A stretch of DNA of 64,000 bases from Butyrivibrio sp. (GCA_015056585.1 SVFZ01000053.1:1-64000), one strand, 5' to 3'. Shown: positions 24,800 through 33,004, counted from the first letter of the stretch. Notes: generated by a model not told the origin, from the letters alone. Numbers and translations: made by a program.

Positions 24800-25258
24800 A
24801 TGAAATTAGCAACCAGAATCTTTGGCGAAGTTGAGATTGATGATAGCAAGATAATTTCTTTTCCAAATGGTATAATCGGATTCCCTGATCTTAAGAAATT
24901 CATCCTTATGTTTGATGAAGAGAAGGGCACAGATACTATCAAATGGCTTCAGTCAATCGATGAGCCAAGCTTTGCAATGCCTGTAATGGATCCTTTAATT
25001 GTTTGCCCAGATTACAAGCCGGAAGTTGACAGAACTACAGTAGATACTATTGGGGAGCTTTCAAACGACGATCTGCTGGTTCTTGTTACGGTTACGGTTC
25101 CTCATGACCTTAAACAGATGACGGTTAACCTCATGGGACCATTCATTATCAATGTAAAAGAGTGCAAAGCTGTGCAGACTATTGTTGATAATGACGAGTA
25201 TCCTGTAAAATTCCCTATCTACGAGATTTTACAGAAGAACAAAGAAGCACAGCAATAA
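24800..25258 (+). CDS. fliW: FliW, flagellar assembly factor and CsrA antagonist
   Basis: A 152-residue cytosolic beta-barrel protein. FliW binds newly made flagellin and, when flagellin is scarce, binds CsrA to relieve repression of flagellin mRNA. Recognisable blocks are TRIFGEVEIDDSKIISFPNGIIGFPDLKKFIL at the N-terminus, IDEPSFAMPVMDPLIVCPDYKP in the middle and VNLMGPFIINVKECKAVQ near the C-terminus. TGGAGG precedes the ATG. The csrA gene starts 39 bases after its stop, the usual pairing. A TATAAT-like -10 in the 126-base gap upstream lacks a good -35. Confidence 0.95.
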   Translation: MKLATRIFGEVEIDDSKIISFPNGIIGFPDLKKFILMFDEEKGTDTIKWLQSIDEPSFAMPVMDPLIVCPDYKPEVDRTTVDTIGELSNDDLLVLVTVTVPHDLKQMTVNLMGPFIINVKECKAVQTIVDNDEYPVKFPIYEILQKNKEAQQ

Positions 25259-25297
25259 CATCAAACTTATTACTAGATAACCACGGAGGGAGAAAAA

Positions 25298-25522
25298 ATG
25301 TTAGCACTTTCTAGAAAAAAGAACGAGGCAATAATCATCAACAACAATATTGAGATTACTGTTCTGGATATCAGGGGTGACCAGATCAAGCTTGGAATAG
25401 CAGCTCCAAAGGAAATTCCAATCTACAGAAAAGAAGTTTATATCCAAATCCAGAATGAGAATAAACAGGCCACTGAGGCAACGGACGTTTCAGGAATTGA
25501 GGAACTGAAAAAGCTGCTTTGA
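25298..25522 (+). CDS. csrA: CsrA, post-transcriptional regulator of flagellin synthesis
   Basis: A 74-residue RNA-binding dimer. The five-strand core is intact: MLALSRKKNEAIIINNNIEITVL (usual MLVLSRKxxE with V replaced by A), then RGDQIKLGIAAPKEIPIYRKEVY. The RNA-contact residues Arg/Lys near positions 6-8 and the IPIYRKE segment are present. The C-terminal helix and tail (QNENKQATEATDVSGIEELKKLL) are longer than in E. coli, as in other Firmicutes. In Bacillus, CsrA blocks the flagellin ribosome site and FliW binds its C-terminal extension. Flagellin leaders in this window carry matching AnGGA motifs. Confidence 0.96.
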   Translation: MLALSRKKNEAIIINNNIEITVLDIRGDQIKLGIAAPKEIPIYRKEVYIQIQNENKQATEATDVSGIEELKKLL

Positions 25523-25560
25523 TTTATTGATTTTAATTTTTTTAAATATATGCGTAATTG

Positions 25561-25601
25561 TATCAACCTTATGTAGTTTTTACGTAAGGTTGATATTTTT
25601 T
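25561..25601 (+). terminator. Intrinsic terminator after csrA
   Basis: TATCAACCTTATGTA (25561-25575) pairs with TACGTAAGGTTGATA (25581-25595), 15 pairs with one mismatch or wobble, followed by six T. It closes the flgM-csrA block. Confidence 0.9.
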
Positions 25602-25701
25602 CGAGCAAAATTATTGTATATTTATGACAAATGACATGATCATTCTGCTGTGTTAAGATTTATGTACAGGCGGGGACCTCTCATTTTTATGGAGGAAAAA
25701 T

Positions 25702-26124
25702 ATGTTGTCAAAAGAAGATTTAAACGCTATAAAAGCTATAGTTCAGGAAAGTATTAAAGGAGTCGAAGGAAAAGTCGACAATCTTGAAGGAAGGTTTGAT
25801 AATCTTGAAGGAAGATTTGATAATCTTGAAGGAAGGTTTGATAGCCTTGAAGAAAAAGTCGACAATCTTGAAGGACGAATGGATCGATTTGAGACCAGAT
25901 TGGATCATGTCGAAAATGATCTTAAAGTTATCAAGGTCGATCTGCTTGAGAACAATGTCATTTGAAGACTTGATACTATCGAGCAGTGTTATCTAGATAC
26001 TTCAAAACGCTATTTGGAGAAAACTGAGAAATATGAAGCTGCCATAACTGATATAGAAGTTATGAAAATTGCGATTATGAAGAATTCAGAAGATATAAGA
26101 GAGTTACAACTGAAACAGGCATAA
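25702..26124 (+). pseudogene. Coiled-coil protein gene with in-frame UGA at 25963
   Basis: The first 87 codons encode a soluble parallel coiled coil built from seven-residue units (consensus DNLEGRF). TGGAGG precedes the ATG. Codon 88 is TGA (25963-25965), but the same frame then stays open for 52 more codons to TAA at 26122-26124. The added part reads as a natural helical continuation (CYLDTSKRYLEKTEKYEAA, later EDIRELQLKQA). I recall intact relatives in Lachnospiraceae with a Pro-Arg-Leu at the stop position. So this is most simply a full-length 140-residue protein broken by a nonsense change, although the shorter product could still be made. Function unknown. The terminator lies after the distal stop, which supports the longer original gene. 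Confidence 0.7.
25780..25884 (+). repeat. Five 21-bp tandem repeats encoding coiled-coil heptads
   Basis: Units begin at 25780, 25801, 25822, 25843 and 25864. The first three differ by a single base (AATCTTGAAGGAAGRTTTGAT), while the last two have diverged. Such in-frame units let coiled-coil length change by slippage without loss of frame. Confidence 0.9.
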
Positions 26125-26158
26125 TTCTTTTGTATTATTCCAAACACAACATAACTGA

Positions 26159-26196
26159 TAAGCCGGTACGTTGAAATGCGTACCGGCTTACTTTTT
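26159..26196 (+). terminator. Intrinsic terminator after the coiled-coil gene
   Basis: TAAGCCGGTACG (26159-26170) pairs perfectly with CGTACCGGCTTA (26179-26190), eight-base loop, then CTTTTTC. Confidence 0.92.
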
Positions 26197-26265
26197 CTTC
26201 AGAAATACATATCTTTTTTTATGTTATAATATTTACGTAATATCATTCAAACTTGTGAGGGACAA

Positions 26266-27489
26266 ATGAGAATACTCTTTTACGATTGGGACGAATTTAA
26301 TGGTGCTGATTGCAGGGATGCGATGAAGAAGCTTGGGCATGAGGTGGAAACCTTCAGGCTCAACATGAAGGGGTATGACCTTACGCCTGAAATGGACGAA
26401 GCAATCAGGGAGAAAGTTCTGCGAACATGTAGTGGTGAGGAAAATGAGCACAACGGATCAAGTTGCAGTTCTGAAAAACGATACTACGACCTTCTTTTTA
26501 GCTTCGACTATTTTCCAAATATATCAGAGGCCTGTCAGAAATATGGAATGCCATACGTGTCATGGGTATTTGACTGCCCTCATCATACACTTGATTCCCA
26601 CACAATAAACAATGAAGTAAACCGAGTATACCTATTTGATCGCAAGCTCTTTATGAATATGGTAAAAAAGGGTGTGAAAACGGTCAGATATTCGCCTCTT
26701 GGAGTGAATGAAAAGAGGCTTTCTGAGTTATGCAGGAATCTGGATGCTGAAACCGATGGAAATATCGTTTACGAGCATGATGTGTGCTTTCTTGGCAGCT
26801 TATATGACAATGAGTACAATTTCTATGATCAGGTAAAATATCTGCCTCCATACCTTAAGGGCTATATAGATGCTGTGATAAAGGCTCAGGAGAGAATTTT
26901 CGGGGCGGATCTTTTTACAGAGGCTTCTATTATCAGTAAAGAGCATATCAAAGAGCTGAGGGATTATATAAAATTTGAAGATACAGGGAAATATGATATT
27001 GATTATGACAGTGTAATGCTGGAGATTCTTCGCAAAAAAGTTACTGTCAATGAGAGACATGAGATCCTTCGACAGATGGGAAAAAGATTTGACACTGTCC
27101 TCTACACAGGCCCCGGAGCAAAGCCGATCGAGGGAGTATGTAACCTTGGCGTTGCCGATTATATGACGAAGATGCCGCGGGTTTTCCACAGAAGTAAGAT
27201 CAATCTCAATATAACCCTTCGATCTATTTTGTCGGGAGTACCCTTAAGAGTACTTGATGTGCTGGCAGCAGGTGGATTCCTTATAACCAATTATCAGGAA
27301 GAAATAGCAGAGTACTTTGTGGATGGTGAAGATCTGGCAATTGCCTATACGCCGGAAGATATGATAAGACTAACACAATACTACCTTGAACATGAAGAGG
27401 AAAGAAAGCATATTGCGATGAATGGGCAGAGGAAGGTAATGGAGATGTTCTCCTATACCAAGTTATTGCCGAATATCCTAAGAATATAA
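26266..27489 (+). CDS. CgeB/DUF3880-type glycosyltransferase (GT-B fold)
   Basis: A 407-residue cytosolic transferase. The N-terminal Rossmann half starts MRILFYDWDEFNG and contains SFDYFPNISEACQKYGMPYVSWVFDCP (about residues 77-103). The C-terminal half has the nucleotide-sugar region LNITLRSILSGVPLRVLDVLAAGGFLITNYQEEI. This matches spore-maturation CgeB and related transferases often found beside flagellin genes. Three relatives occur at 33102, 34922 and 36214, sharing SW(V/I)YD(C/S)P and GGF(I/L)xTNYQ. It sits between two flagellar blocks, so flagellin is a natural candidate acceptor. A TATAAT at 26225-26230 may be its -10; no good -35 is seen. Confidence 0.82.
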   Translation: MRILFYDWDEFNGADCRDAMKKLGHEVETFRLNMKGYDLTPEMDEAIREKVLRTCSGEENEHNGSSCSSEKRYYDLLFSFDYFPNISEACQKYGMPYVSWVFDCPHHTLDSHTINNEVNRVYLFDRKLFMNMVKKGVKTVRYSPLGVNEKRLSELCRNLDAETDGNIVYEHDVCFLGSLYDNEYNFYDQVKYLPPYLKGYIDAVIKAQERIFGADLFTEASIISKEHIKELRDYIKFEDTGKYDIDYDSVMLEILRKKVTVNERHEILRQMGKRFDTVLYTGPGAKPIEGVCNLGVADYMTKMPRVFHRSKINLNITLRSILSGVPLRVLDVLAAGGFLITNYQEEIAEYFVDGEDLAIAYTPEDMIRLTQYYLEHEEERKHIAMNGQRKVMEMFSYTKLLPNILRI

Positions 27490-27547
27490 CTCTTATGAAA
27501 AACTCTTAAAAACTACAGAGATTTGTTAATTAGAACAGATGATTGCA

Positions 27548-27583
27548 AAAATCCTAAAATTTTTATTAATTTTAGGATTTTTT
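27548..27583 (+). terminator. Intrinsic terminator upstream of flaG
   Basis: AAAATCCTAAAAT (27548-27560) pairs with ATTTTAGGATTTT (27569-27581), followed by TTTC. It separates the glycosyltransferase gene from the next SigD promoter. Confidence 0.85.
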
Positions 27584-27595
27584 CTTTTAAAGGCA

Positions 27596-27622
27596 TAAAG
27601 AAAAAAAGACTAATACCGATAT
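27596..27622 (+). promoter_or_regulatory. SigD promoter of flaG-fliD-fliS
   Basis: TAAA (27596-27599), 16 bases, CCGATAT (27616-27622): an exact consensus match. It lies about 95 bases before flaG. Confidence 0.92.
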
Positions 27623-27716
27623 AAAGGATAAGTAAATCTGTCAAACTTTATTGTATTTACATGCAACTAACATATAGTAAGGAGTTTTCCTGATTCTGAC
27701 ATGGAGGTATAGGATT

Positions 27717-28196
27717 ATGGGAATCGAGGCAATTAATGGCTTTAGTCCGCTGATCCAGCAGACTCAGCCGCAGGTAAGAACACAGGTACAGGAGCAGAGC
27801 CAGTCTCAGTCAGAGATAGCTAATGCGGAGGCCACAGGCGCCACTCAGAATATTGAACTCAAAGTCGAGGCTACTGACAACTCAGCAGGCTCTAGAAATG
27901 ACGGCCAGACCGGTCCACAGGCTTATACTCAGGCCCAGAACCATATCGCAGAAACAGAGGAGAAGATCCAGGCTGATAATGCGAAGGTTCATAAGGCTAT
28001 CACAGAGATGACAAAAAAAATGAGCTCCAATGCTGAAGCTGTGTTTGGAATTCACGAAAAAACCAACAGAGTTACCATTAAGATGGTGGACAAAGAGACT
28101 AAAAAGGTCATAAAGGAATTTCCACCGGATGAAACGCTTGATATGATCGCCAAGGTATGGGAAATTGCCGGCATAATGGTAGATGAAAAGCGTTAA
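27717..28196 (+). CDS. flaG: FlaG family protein
   Basis: A 159-residue protein. The N-terminal 100 residues are polar and glutamine-rich (QTQPQVRTQVQEQSQSQ). The C-terminal FlaG domain is clear: NRVTIKMVDKETKKVIKEFP followed by PDETLDMIAKVWEIAGIMVDEKR. FlaG affects filament length in several bacteria. It is first in the SigD-driven flaG-fliD-fliS-fliT-position operon, matching the Bacillus order yvyC(flaG)-fliD-fliS-fliT. ATGGAGG precedes the ATG region. Confidence 0.9.
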   Translation: MGIEAINGFSPLIQQTQPQVRTQVQEQSQSQSEIANAEATGATQNIELKVEATDNSAGSRNDGQTGPQAYTQAQNHIAETEEKIQADNAKVHKAITEMTKKMSSNAEAVFGIHEKTNRVTIKMVDKETKKVIKEFPPDETLDMIAKVWEIAGIMVDEKR

Positions 28197-28266
28197 GGTA
28201 GCTAGCAAAGCAAACGGAAATGGATTTCCATGCAATATGCTCAGGGATTGAGAAAGGAGAATGCTT

Positions 28267-29778
28267 ATGCCTATCAGAATTACTGGAATGAATTCGGGCC
28301 TTGATACTGAGAGCATCATAACTGCGCTTACCAGTAGCAAGCAGACAAAACTGGATACTGCCAAGGGCGACCAGAAAAAACTCACCTGGAAACAGGATAA
28401 GTGGAAAGAACTTAATAAAAAGGTCGTTTCTTTCTATAATGGCACTCTTGCCAACATGAGATTTTCATCGGCATATACAAAGAAAACCACGACAACTTCT
28501 AACGATAAAGCTGTAAGTGTTATAACCGGCGATAAGGCAATGAATACTACGCAGAAGCTGAGTATTACCAGTCTTGCCAGTTCAGCATATATGACCGGTG
28601 GCAAAATGTCATCAAGCGGAGATATCACCGGCTCTACTACTGTGGATCAGCTTACCGGATTTTCAGCAGGTCCGCTCACTATTTCACTTGGTGATCCTGA
28701 AGATGCTGAAAATCTCAAGACTTACACTGTTGATGTGGAAAGCTCTGACACAATACAAGGTGTTATAGATAAGTTAAAAGAAAAAGTTGGAGACAAGATC
28801 AATTTCAACTTTGATGAAAAGAACGGAAGGATATTCGCTTCTGCCAAGGAGTCTGGCGCTGAGAATACATTCAGAATTTCAGGAAGCGCAGCTGATGCAT
28901 TGGGACTTTCTGAAGCAAAAGCAAAATATCTTGATGGATCAAGTGCTTCCATTACTTTAAATGGTGAGACCTATACCAGCAATAGCAACACCTTTGAAAT
29001 CAATGGTCTTACGATTACAGCCAATGAAGTAGCTGATAATATAACACTTACCACCAAACAGGATACCAGTGGTATTTATGACAACATCAAGAACCTGATT
29101 AAAGAGTATAACGACCTCATGAAGGAATTCGCAACACTGTATAATGCGGATGCTGCGACCAAATATAAGATGCTCACTGACGAACAGAAGGATGCAATGA
29201 GTGAGAAAGAGGTCGAAGAGTGGGAAAATAAGATAAAGTCAGGGCTCATGAGTAAAGATGAGACTATTGGCAATCTTCGTACCGCGCTGAGAACAATTGC
29301 AGGTAATTCATTTGAAATATCCCTTAAAGACGGGACAAAGGCAAGCTATTCATTAGCATCTTTTGGAATTTCAACAGGCAGTTATTTCTCAACAGAAGAG
29401 AATGAAAGAGATGCACTTCATATAGACGGAGATCCGGATGATACAACTACCAGCGGAAATACAGATCTTTTAAAAGCTATGATCTCATCTGATCCGGATG
29501 CTGTTATGAATTTCTTTACTGAGTTTTCAAGAAATATGTACAGTAAGCTGTCAGATCTTATGAAGGGAACAGAGTACAGCAGTTCTTTCACAATCTACGA
29601 AGATAAGCTTATGGCATCTCAGTATAGTGCATATAATACAAAGATATCTGATGCGCAGTCAGCACTGGAAGCAGCTCAGGACAAACTTTACAAGAAGTTC
29701 TCCAAGATGGAAACTGCATTATCCAAGATCAACAGCTCCAGTGGATCTTTATCCAGTTTCTTTGGCGGCGGCAGTTGA
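28267..29778 (+). CDS. fliD: FliD, filament cap (HAP2)
   Basis: A 503-residue exported cap protein that guides flagellin polymerisation at the filament tip. The N-terminal domain is IRITGMNSGLDTESIITALTSS, followed by the helical KQDKWKELNKKVVSFYNGTL. The conserved FliD_C region includes DTSGIYDNIKNLIKEYNDLMKEF, and the C-terminal coiled coil ends YKKFSKMETALSKINSSSGSLSSFF. The ATG at 28267 (AGGAG seven bases upstream) is preferred to 28261, which is only one base from AGGAG. A product of normal length. Confidence 0.95.
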   Translation: MPIRITGMNSGLDTESIITALTSSKQTKLDTAKGDQKKLTWKQDKWKELNKKVVSFYNGTLANMRFSSAYTKKTTTTSNDKAVSVITGDKAMNTTQKLSITSLASSAYMTGGKMSSSGDITGSTTVDQLTGFSAGPLTISLGDPEDAENLKTYTVDVESSDTIQGVIDKLKEKVGDKINFNFDEKNGRIFASAKESGAENTFRISGSAADALGLSEAKAKYLDGSSASITLNGETYTSNSNTFEINGLTITANEVADNITLTTKQDTSGIYDNIKNLIKEYNDLMKEFATLYNADAATKYKMLTDEQKDAMSEKEVEEWENKIKSGLMSKDETIGNLRTALRTIAGNSFEISLKDGTKASYSLASFGISTGSYFSTEENERDALHIDGDPDDTTTSGNTDLLKAMISSDPDAVMNFFTEFSRNMYSKLSDLMKGTEYSSSFTIYEDKLMASQYSAYNTKISDAQSALEAAQDKLYKKFSKMETALSKINSSSGSLSSFFGGGS

Positions 29779-29831
29779 TTATTAAATTGAAGTACTAAAT
29801 CATAATAACGGAATAATGAGGGAGATTGATT

Positions 29832-30233
29832 ATGCCAGTACTTACAACTCAGCAACAGGCTTATGCTCAGTACAAAAACAATAAGGTGATGACTGCATCG
29901 GGGCCGGAACTTACACTTATGCTCTATGACGGGGCTATTAAATTCCTTAATATAGCTGATTTTGCAATCGAAAAAAATGATATTCAGAAAGCGCATACAA
30001 ATATCGTCAAGACAGAGAAGATAATCGATTATCTCCGCAATACTCTTGATATGAAGTATCCTGTTGCTCAGGACTTCGAAAACATGTATTCTTATATTGC
30101 AAGAAGGCTTGTTGAAGCCAACATTGGAAAAGACAGAGAAATAATAGCTGAAGTAAACAAGCACATGCATGCAATACGAGATAACTGGATAGAAGTTATG
30201 AAAGCAAATCACCTTTATGTTAAGGATGCTTAA
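29832..30233 (+). CDS. fliS: FliS, flagellin export chaperone
   Basis: A 133-residue four-helix bundle that binds the C-terminus of flagellin and prevents premature assembly. Signatures are QQAYAQYKNNKVMTASGPEL at the start, LTLMLYDGAIKFLNIADFAIEK, and DFENMYSYIARRLVEAN later. The ATG at 29832 with GGAG seven bases upstream is preferred to a TTG at 29826. It follows fliD after a 53-base gap and is followed after nine bases by the next chaperone gene. Confidence 0.95.
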   Translation: MPVLTTQQQAYAQYKNNKVMTASGPELTLMLYDGAIKFLNIADFAIEKNDIQKAHTNIVKTEKIIDYLRNTLDMKYPVAQDFENMYSYIARRLVEANIGKDREIIAEVNKHMHAIRDNWIEVMKANHLYVKDA

Positions 30234-30242
30234 GGAGGCAAA

Positions 30243-30722
30243 ATGATTTCAGCCAGCTTGGATATGCTCGAAGAAAGTCTTGTAAAGAAAATCGAGATCA
30301 TGAAAAAGATCGAGAATGAGAATGCAAGGCAAAAAGAGATTCTTTTAAATTCAGAAGATGTGAATCTGGAAGCTTTCGATAAAACTCTGGATATAAAAGG
30401 AGAGTATATCGATGAACTTGAAAAGCTGGATGACGGTTTCCAAAGCTTGTTTGACAGGGTAAAACAGGAAGTTGGAGATAACAAGAAGACTTATGCAGAT
30501 CAGATAAAAAGGATGCAGGAACTGATACATGAGATCATGGACAGGAGCGCATCGATAGAAGCTGCAGAACATAGAAATAAGAAGCTTGCCGAGAACTATT
30601 TCAGCTCAGAGCGTGAAAAGATGGCCACCGGCAAAAGAAGTTCGGCAGCAGCTTTCAATTATTATACAACTATGAACAATTTCAAAGATATTCCTCCGCA
30701 ATTTCTTGATACAAAGAATTGA
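30243..30722 (+). CDS. FliT/FlgN-like flagellar chaperone
   Basis: A 159-residue, strongly helical, charged protein with almost continuous heptads from residue 5 to 115. It is in the position of fliT downstream of fliS in Bacillus, where the product chaperones FliD. The sequence shows the general FlgN/FliT character (long helices, EHRNKKLAENYF near residue 113, a polar tail with AAAFNYYTTMN) rather than strong identity to either. AAGGAGG lies at the end of fliS. It is the last gene before a terminator. A role as FliD chaperone is inferred from position. Confidence 0.7.
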   Translation: MISASLDMLEESLVKKIEIMKKIENENARQKEILLNSEDVNLEAFDKTLDIKGEYIDELEKLDDGFQSLFDRVKQEVGDNKKTYADQIKRMQELIHEIMDRSASIEAAEHRNKKLAENYFSSEREKMATGKRSSAAAFNYYTTMNNFKDIPPQFLDTKN

Positions 30723-30738
30723 GTATAAATTATTAGAG

Positions 30739-30765
30739 CCTGGTCCATTATGGACCAGGTTTTTT
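30739..30765 (+). terminator. Intrinsic terminator of the fliD operon
   Basis: CCTGGTCCA (30739-30747) pairs with TGGACCAGG (30751-30759), three-base loop, six T. The 311-base gap from here to the flagellin start holds a SigD promoter and a GGA-rich leader. Confidence 0.93.
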
Positions 30766-30893
30766 ATATGCGTTAAACGCACGAAAAATCCCTTTATCGG
30801 CAGATGTATTCAAAAACTTAATAGCAAACCCGGAACTTTTGCAAAAAAATTTCCAATTGTAGAAAAAATATGAAAAAATTATTCTAAAGGGGT

Positions 30894-30919
30894 TAAGGTT
30901 GTAAAAATCCTGCCGATAT
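30894..30919 (+). promoter_or_regulatory. SigD promoter of flagellin 1
   Basis: TAAG (30894-30897), 15 bases, CCGATAT (30913-30919). The transcript would carry a leader of about 107 bases. Confidence 0.85.
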
Positions 30920-30948
30920 CATTAGTGAAAAAACAAACATAAGCAGCC

Positions 30949-31023
30949 ATGGAAGGGACTCCGCAAGGCTTGCACAATTTTTTAAGATGGAAAGGCAGCA
31001 GGGAAGCGGGCCCCGTTCATGGA
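30949..31023 (+). promoter_or_regulatory. AnGGA-rich flagellin 1 leader (probable CsrA binding region)
   Basis: Five AnGGA motifs occur at 30949, 30954, 30987, 31000 and 31019. The last overlaps the GGAGG ribosome site (31021-31025). CsrA dimers bind such motifs and block ribosome access; csrA and fliW are encoded 5 kb upstream. Confidence 0.7.
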
Positions 31024-31033
31024 GGATTATAAT

Positions 31034-31906
31034 ATGGTAGTTCAACACAACGTCACCGCAATGAACTCAAACAGACAGCTTGGCATTACAACTAATGTCC
31101 AGGCTAAATCCAGTGAGAAACTTTCTTCCGGTTACAGAATCAACAGAGCAGCTGATGATGCAGCAGGTCTTGCGATTTCCGAGAAGATGAGACGTCAGGT
31201 AAGAGGTCTTACACAGGCTTCAGCCAATGCACAGGATGGTATCTCTGTAGTACAGACAGCAGAAGGTGCTCTTAATGAAGTTCATGATATGCTTCAGAGA
31301 ATGAATGAACTGGCTGTGAAGGCTGCCAACGACACTCTCACATCTGATGACAGAAGCTACATTCAGTCAGAGGTAAATGCCCTTTCAGATGAGATTACAC
31401 GTACTGCTACATCTACAGAGTTTAATAATCAGCATCTGCTGGATGGAACATTTACCGGTAAGCAGCTTCAGGTTGGATCTGAGAAGGATCCTGAAAACCA
31501 GATTGAAGTTTCAATCATGAAGCTGTCAGCAACAAGCATCGGTGTTGGTGCGGTAAGAAAGAAAGCAAATGAGACAGATGCACCTACCGGTACAGGCACA
31601 GACCAGATCAGTGTAATGACACACTCACTTGCAAAAACAGCTATCGACGCTATCAAGAATGCACTTGTATCCATTTCAGAGCAGAGATCTGACCTTGGTG
31701 CTATCCAGAACAGACTTGAGCATACGATTAAGAACCTGGATAATGTAGTAGAGAATACACAGGCAGCTGAATCGCAGATTCGTGATACAGATATGGCTGA
31801 GGAGATGGTTAGATATTCTAATAACAATATCCTCGCTCAGGCAGGCCAGTCAATGCTGGCTCAGGCAAACCAGACAAACCAGGGTGTTCTTTCACTTCTT
31901 CAGTAA
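31034..31906 (+). CDS. Flagellin 1
   Basis: A 290-residue filament subunit. D0/D1 domains are canonical: VVQHNVTAMNSNRQLGITTN, then SSEKLSSGYRINRAADDAAGLAISEKMR and DGISVVQTAEGALNEV at the N-terminus. At the C-terminus are ERSDLGAIQNRLEHTIKNLDN-type and ILAQAGQSMLAQANQTNQGVLSLL helices. The surface domain is short (about residues 150-205) and contains a threonine-rich loop (TDAPTGTGTDQ) absent from flagellin 2. It has no cysteine. The ATG at 31034, eight bases after GGAGG, is preferred to 31019. Controlled by SigD and probably CsrA/FliW. Confidence 0.96.
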   Translation: MVVQHNVTAMNSNRQLGITTNVQAKSSEKLSSGYRINRAADDAAGLAISEKMRRQVRGLTQASANAQDGISVVQTAEGALNEVHDMLQRMNELAVKAANDTLTSDDRSYIQSEVNALSDEITRTATSTEFNNQHLLDGTFTGKQLQVGSEKDPENQIEVSIMKLSATSIGVGAVRKKANETDAPTGTGTDQISVMTHSLAKTAIDAIKNALVSISEQRSDLGAIQNRLEHTIKNLDNVVENTQAAESQIRDTDMAEEMVRYSNNNILAQAGQSMLAQANQTNQGVLSLLQ

Positions 31907-31930
31907 CAGATATAATAAACAACTATTTGC

Positions 31931-31962
31931 AGGAGCTTCTCTTGAGAGGAGCTCCTTATTTT
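31931..31962 (+). terminator. Intrinsic terminator of flagellin 1
   Basis: AGGAGCTTCTC (31931-31941) pairs with GAGGAGCTCCT (31946-31956) around a TTGA loop, then TATTTTTT. Confidence 0.9.
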
Positions 31963-31988
31963 TTATATTTAATTTATAATTTTAGGGC

Positions 31989-32015
31989 TAAAGTTTTTAG
32001 ATTTATAGACGATAA
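31989..32015 (+). promoter_or_regulatory. SigD promoter of flagellin 2
   Basis: TAAA (31989-31992), 16 bases, ACGATAA (32009-32015): one change from CCGATAA. It gives a leader of about 104 bases. Confidence 0.78.
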
Positions 32016-32085
32016 TAATTGTGTAAAGAACAAGAGATGATTTTTAGGCCAGCACTAAAAATATCTCAGAAAACAAAGTAAACGA

Positions 32086-32119
32086 GCTGCAGGGAAGCAG
32101 CCGTATTTATCAAGGAGGA
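32086..32119 (+). promoter_or_regulatory. Two-site CsrA target in the flagellin 2 leader
   Basis: GCTGC (32086-32090) and GCAGC (32097-32101) form a hairpin whose six-base loop is AGGGAA, the classic high-affinity CsrA display. Eleven bases on, AAGGAGGA (32112-32119) is both ribosome site and second CsrA motif. This is the same two-site layout as the Bacillus hag leader. Confidence 0.82.
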
Positions 32120-32126
32120 TAAAATT

Positions 32127-32951
32127 ATGGTAGTACAACACAACATTACAGCGATGAATTCTAACAGACAGCTTGGTATCACAACTGGTATTCAGGCAAA
32201 GTCAAGTGAGAAACTGTCATCTGGTTACAAGATCAACAGAGCAGCAGATGATGCAGCAGGTCTTGCAATTTCTGAAAAGATGAGACGTCAGGTAAGAGGT
32301 CTTACACAGGCTTCTGCTAACGCTCAGGATGGTATCTCTGTAGTACAGACAGCTGAAGGTGCTCTTAACGAAGTTCATGAGATGCTTCAGAGAATGAACG
32401 AGCTGGCTACAAAGGCAGCTAACGACACATTGCAGTCAACAGATCGTGCGTACATCCAGCAGGAGCTTAATGCTCTTTCAACTGAGATTGATCGTACACA
32501 GGCTGCTACAGAGTTCAATAACCAGAAGCTTCTTGATGGTAACTTCACAGAGAAGAAACTTCAGGTTGGATCAGAAACAGCATCTGAGAACCAGATTGAG
32601 ATCAGCATCAGCCAGATGAGCGCTTCTAAGATCGGTGTAGCAGTATCTAAGATCAATGTTAGTACTCATGACAAAGCTAAGGATGCAATGGATAACATTA
32701 AGAGCGCTCTTCAGAGTGTATCTGAGCAGAGATCTAATCTCGGTGCTATTCAGAACAGACTTGAGCACACAATCAAGAACCTGGATAACGTAGTAGAGAA
32801 TACACAGGCAGCTGAATCACTTATTCGTGATACAGATATGGCTACCGAGATGGTTAAGTATTCTAACAATAACATCCTTGCACAGGCTGGACAGTCAATG
32901 CTGGCACAGGCTAACCAGACAAATCAGGGTGTTCTTTCACTTCTCGGTTAA
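32127..32951 (+). CDS. Flagellin 2 (likely major filament subunit)
   Basis: A 274-residue flagellin nearly identical to flagellin 1 in the N-terminal 110 and C-terminal 90 residues. The outer loop is shorter (about residues 155-185). The assembly helices SSEKLSSGYKINRAADDAAGLAISEKMR and ILAQAGQSMLAQANQTNQGVLSLLG are intact, and there is no cysteine. AAGGAGGA seven bases before the ATG is a very strong ribosome site. Codon use is the most biased of the region (frequent CTT, GCT, ATC, AAC), as expected of an abundant protein. It has its own SigD promoter, CsrA leader and terminator. Confidence 0.96.
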   Translation: MVVQHNITAMNSNRQLGITTGIQAKSSEKLSSGYKINRAADDAAGLAISEKMRRQVRGLTQASANAQDGISVVQTAEGALNEVHEMLQRMNELATKAANDTLQSTDRAYIQQELNALSTEIDRTQAATEFNNQKLLDGNFTEKKLQVGSETASENQIEISISQMSASKIGVAVSKINVSTHDKAKDAMDNIKSALQSVSEQRSNLGAIQNRLEHTIKNLDNVVENTQAAESLIRDTDMATEMVKYSNNNILAQAGQSMLAQANQTNQGVLSLLG

Positions 32952-33004
32952 TACTATTAAAGCAATTGTTAAAAAACGTCTGTTGAAAACATTGCAACTA
33001 CCTA

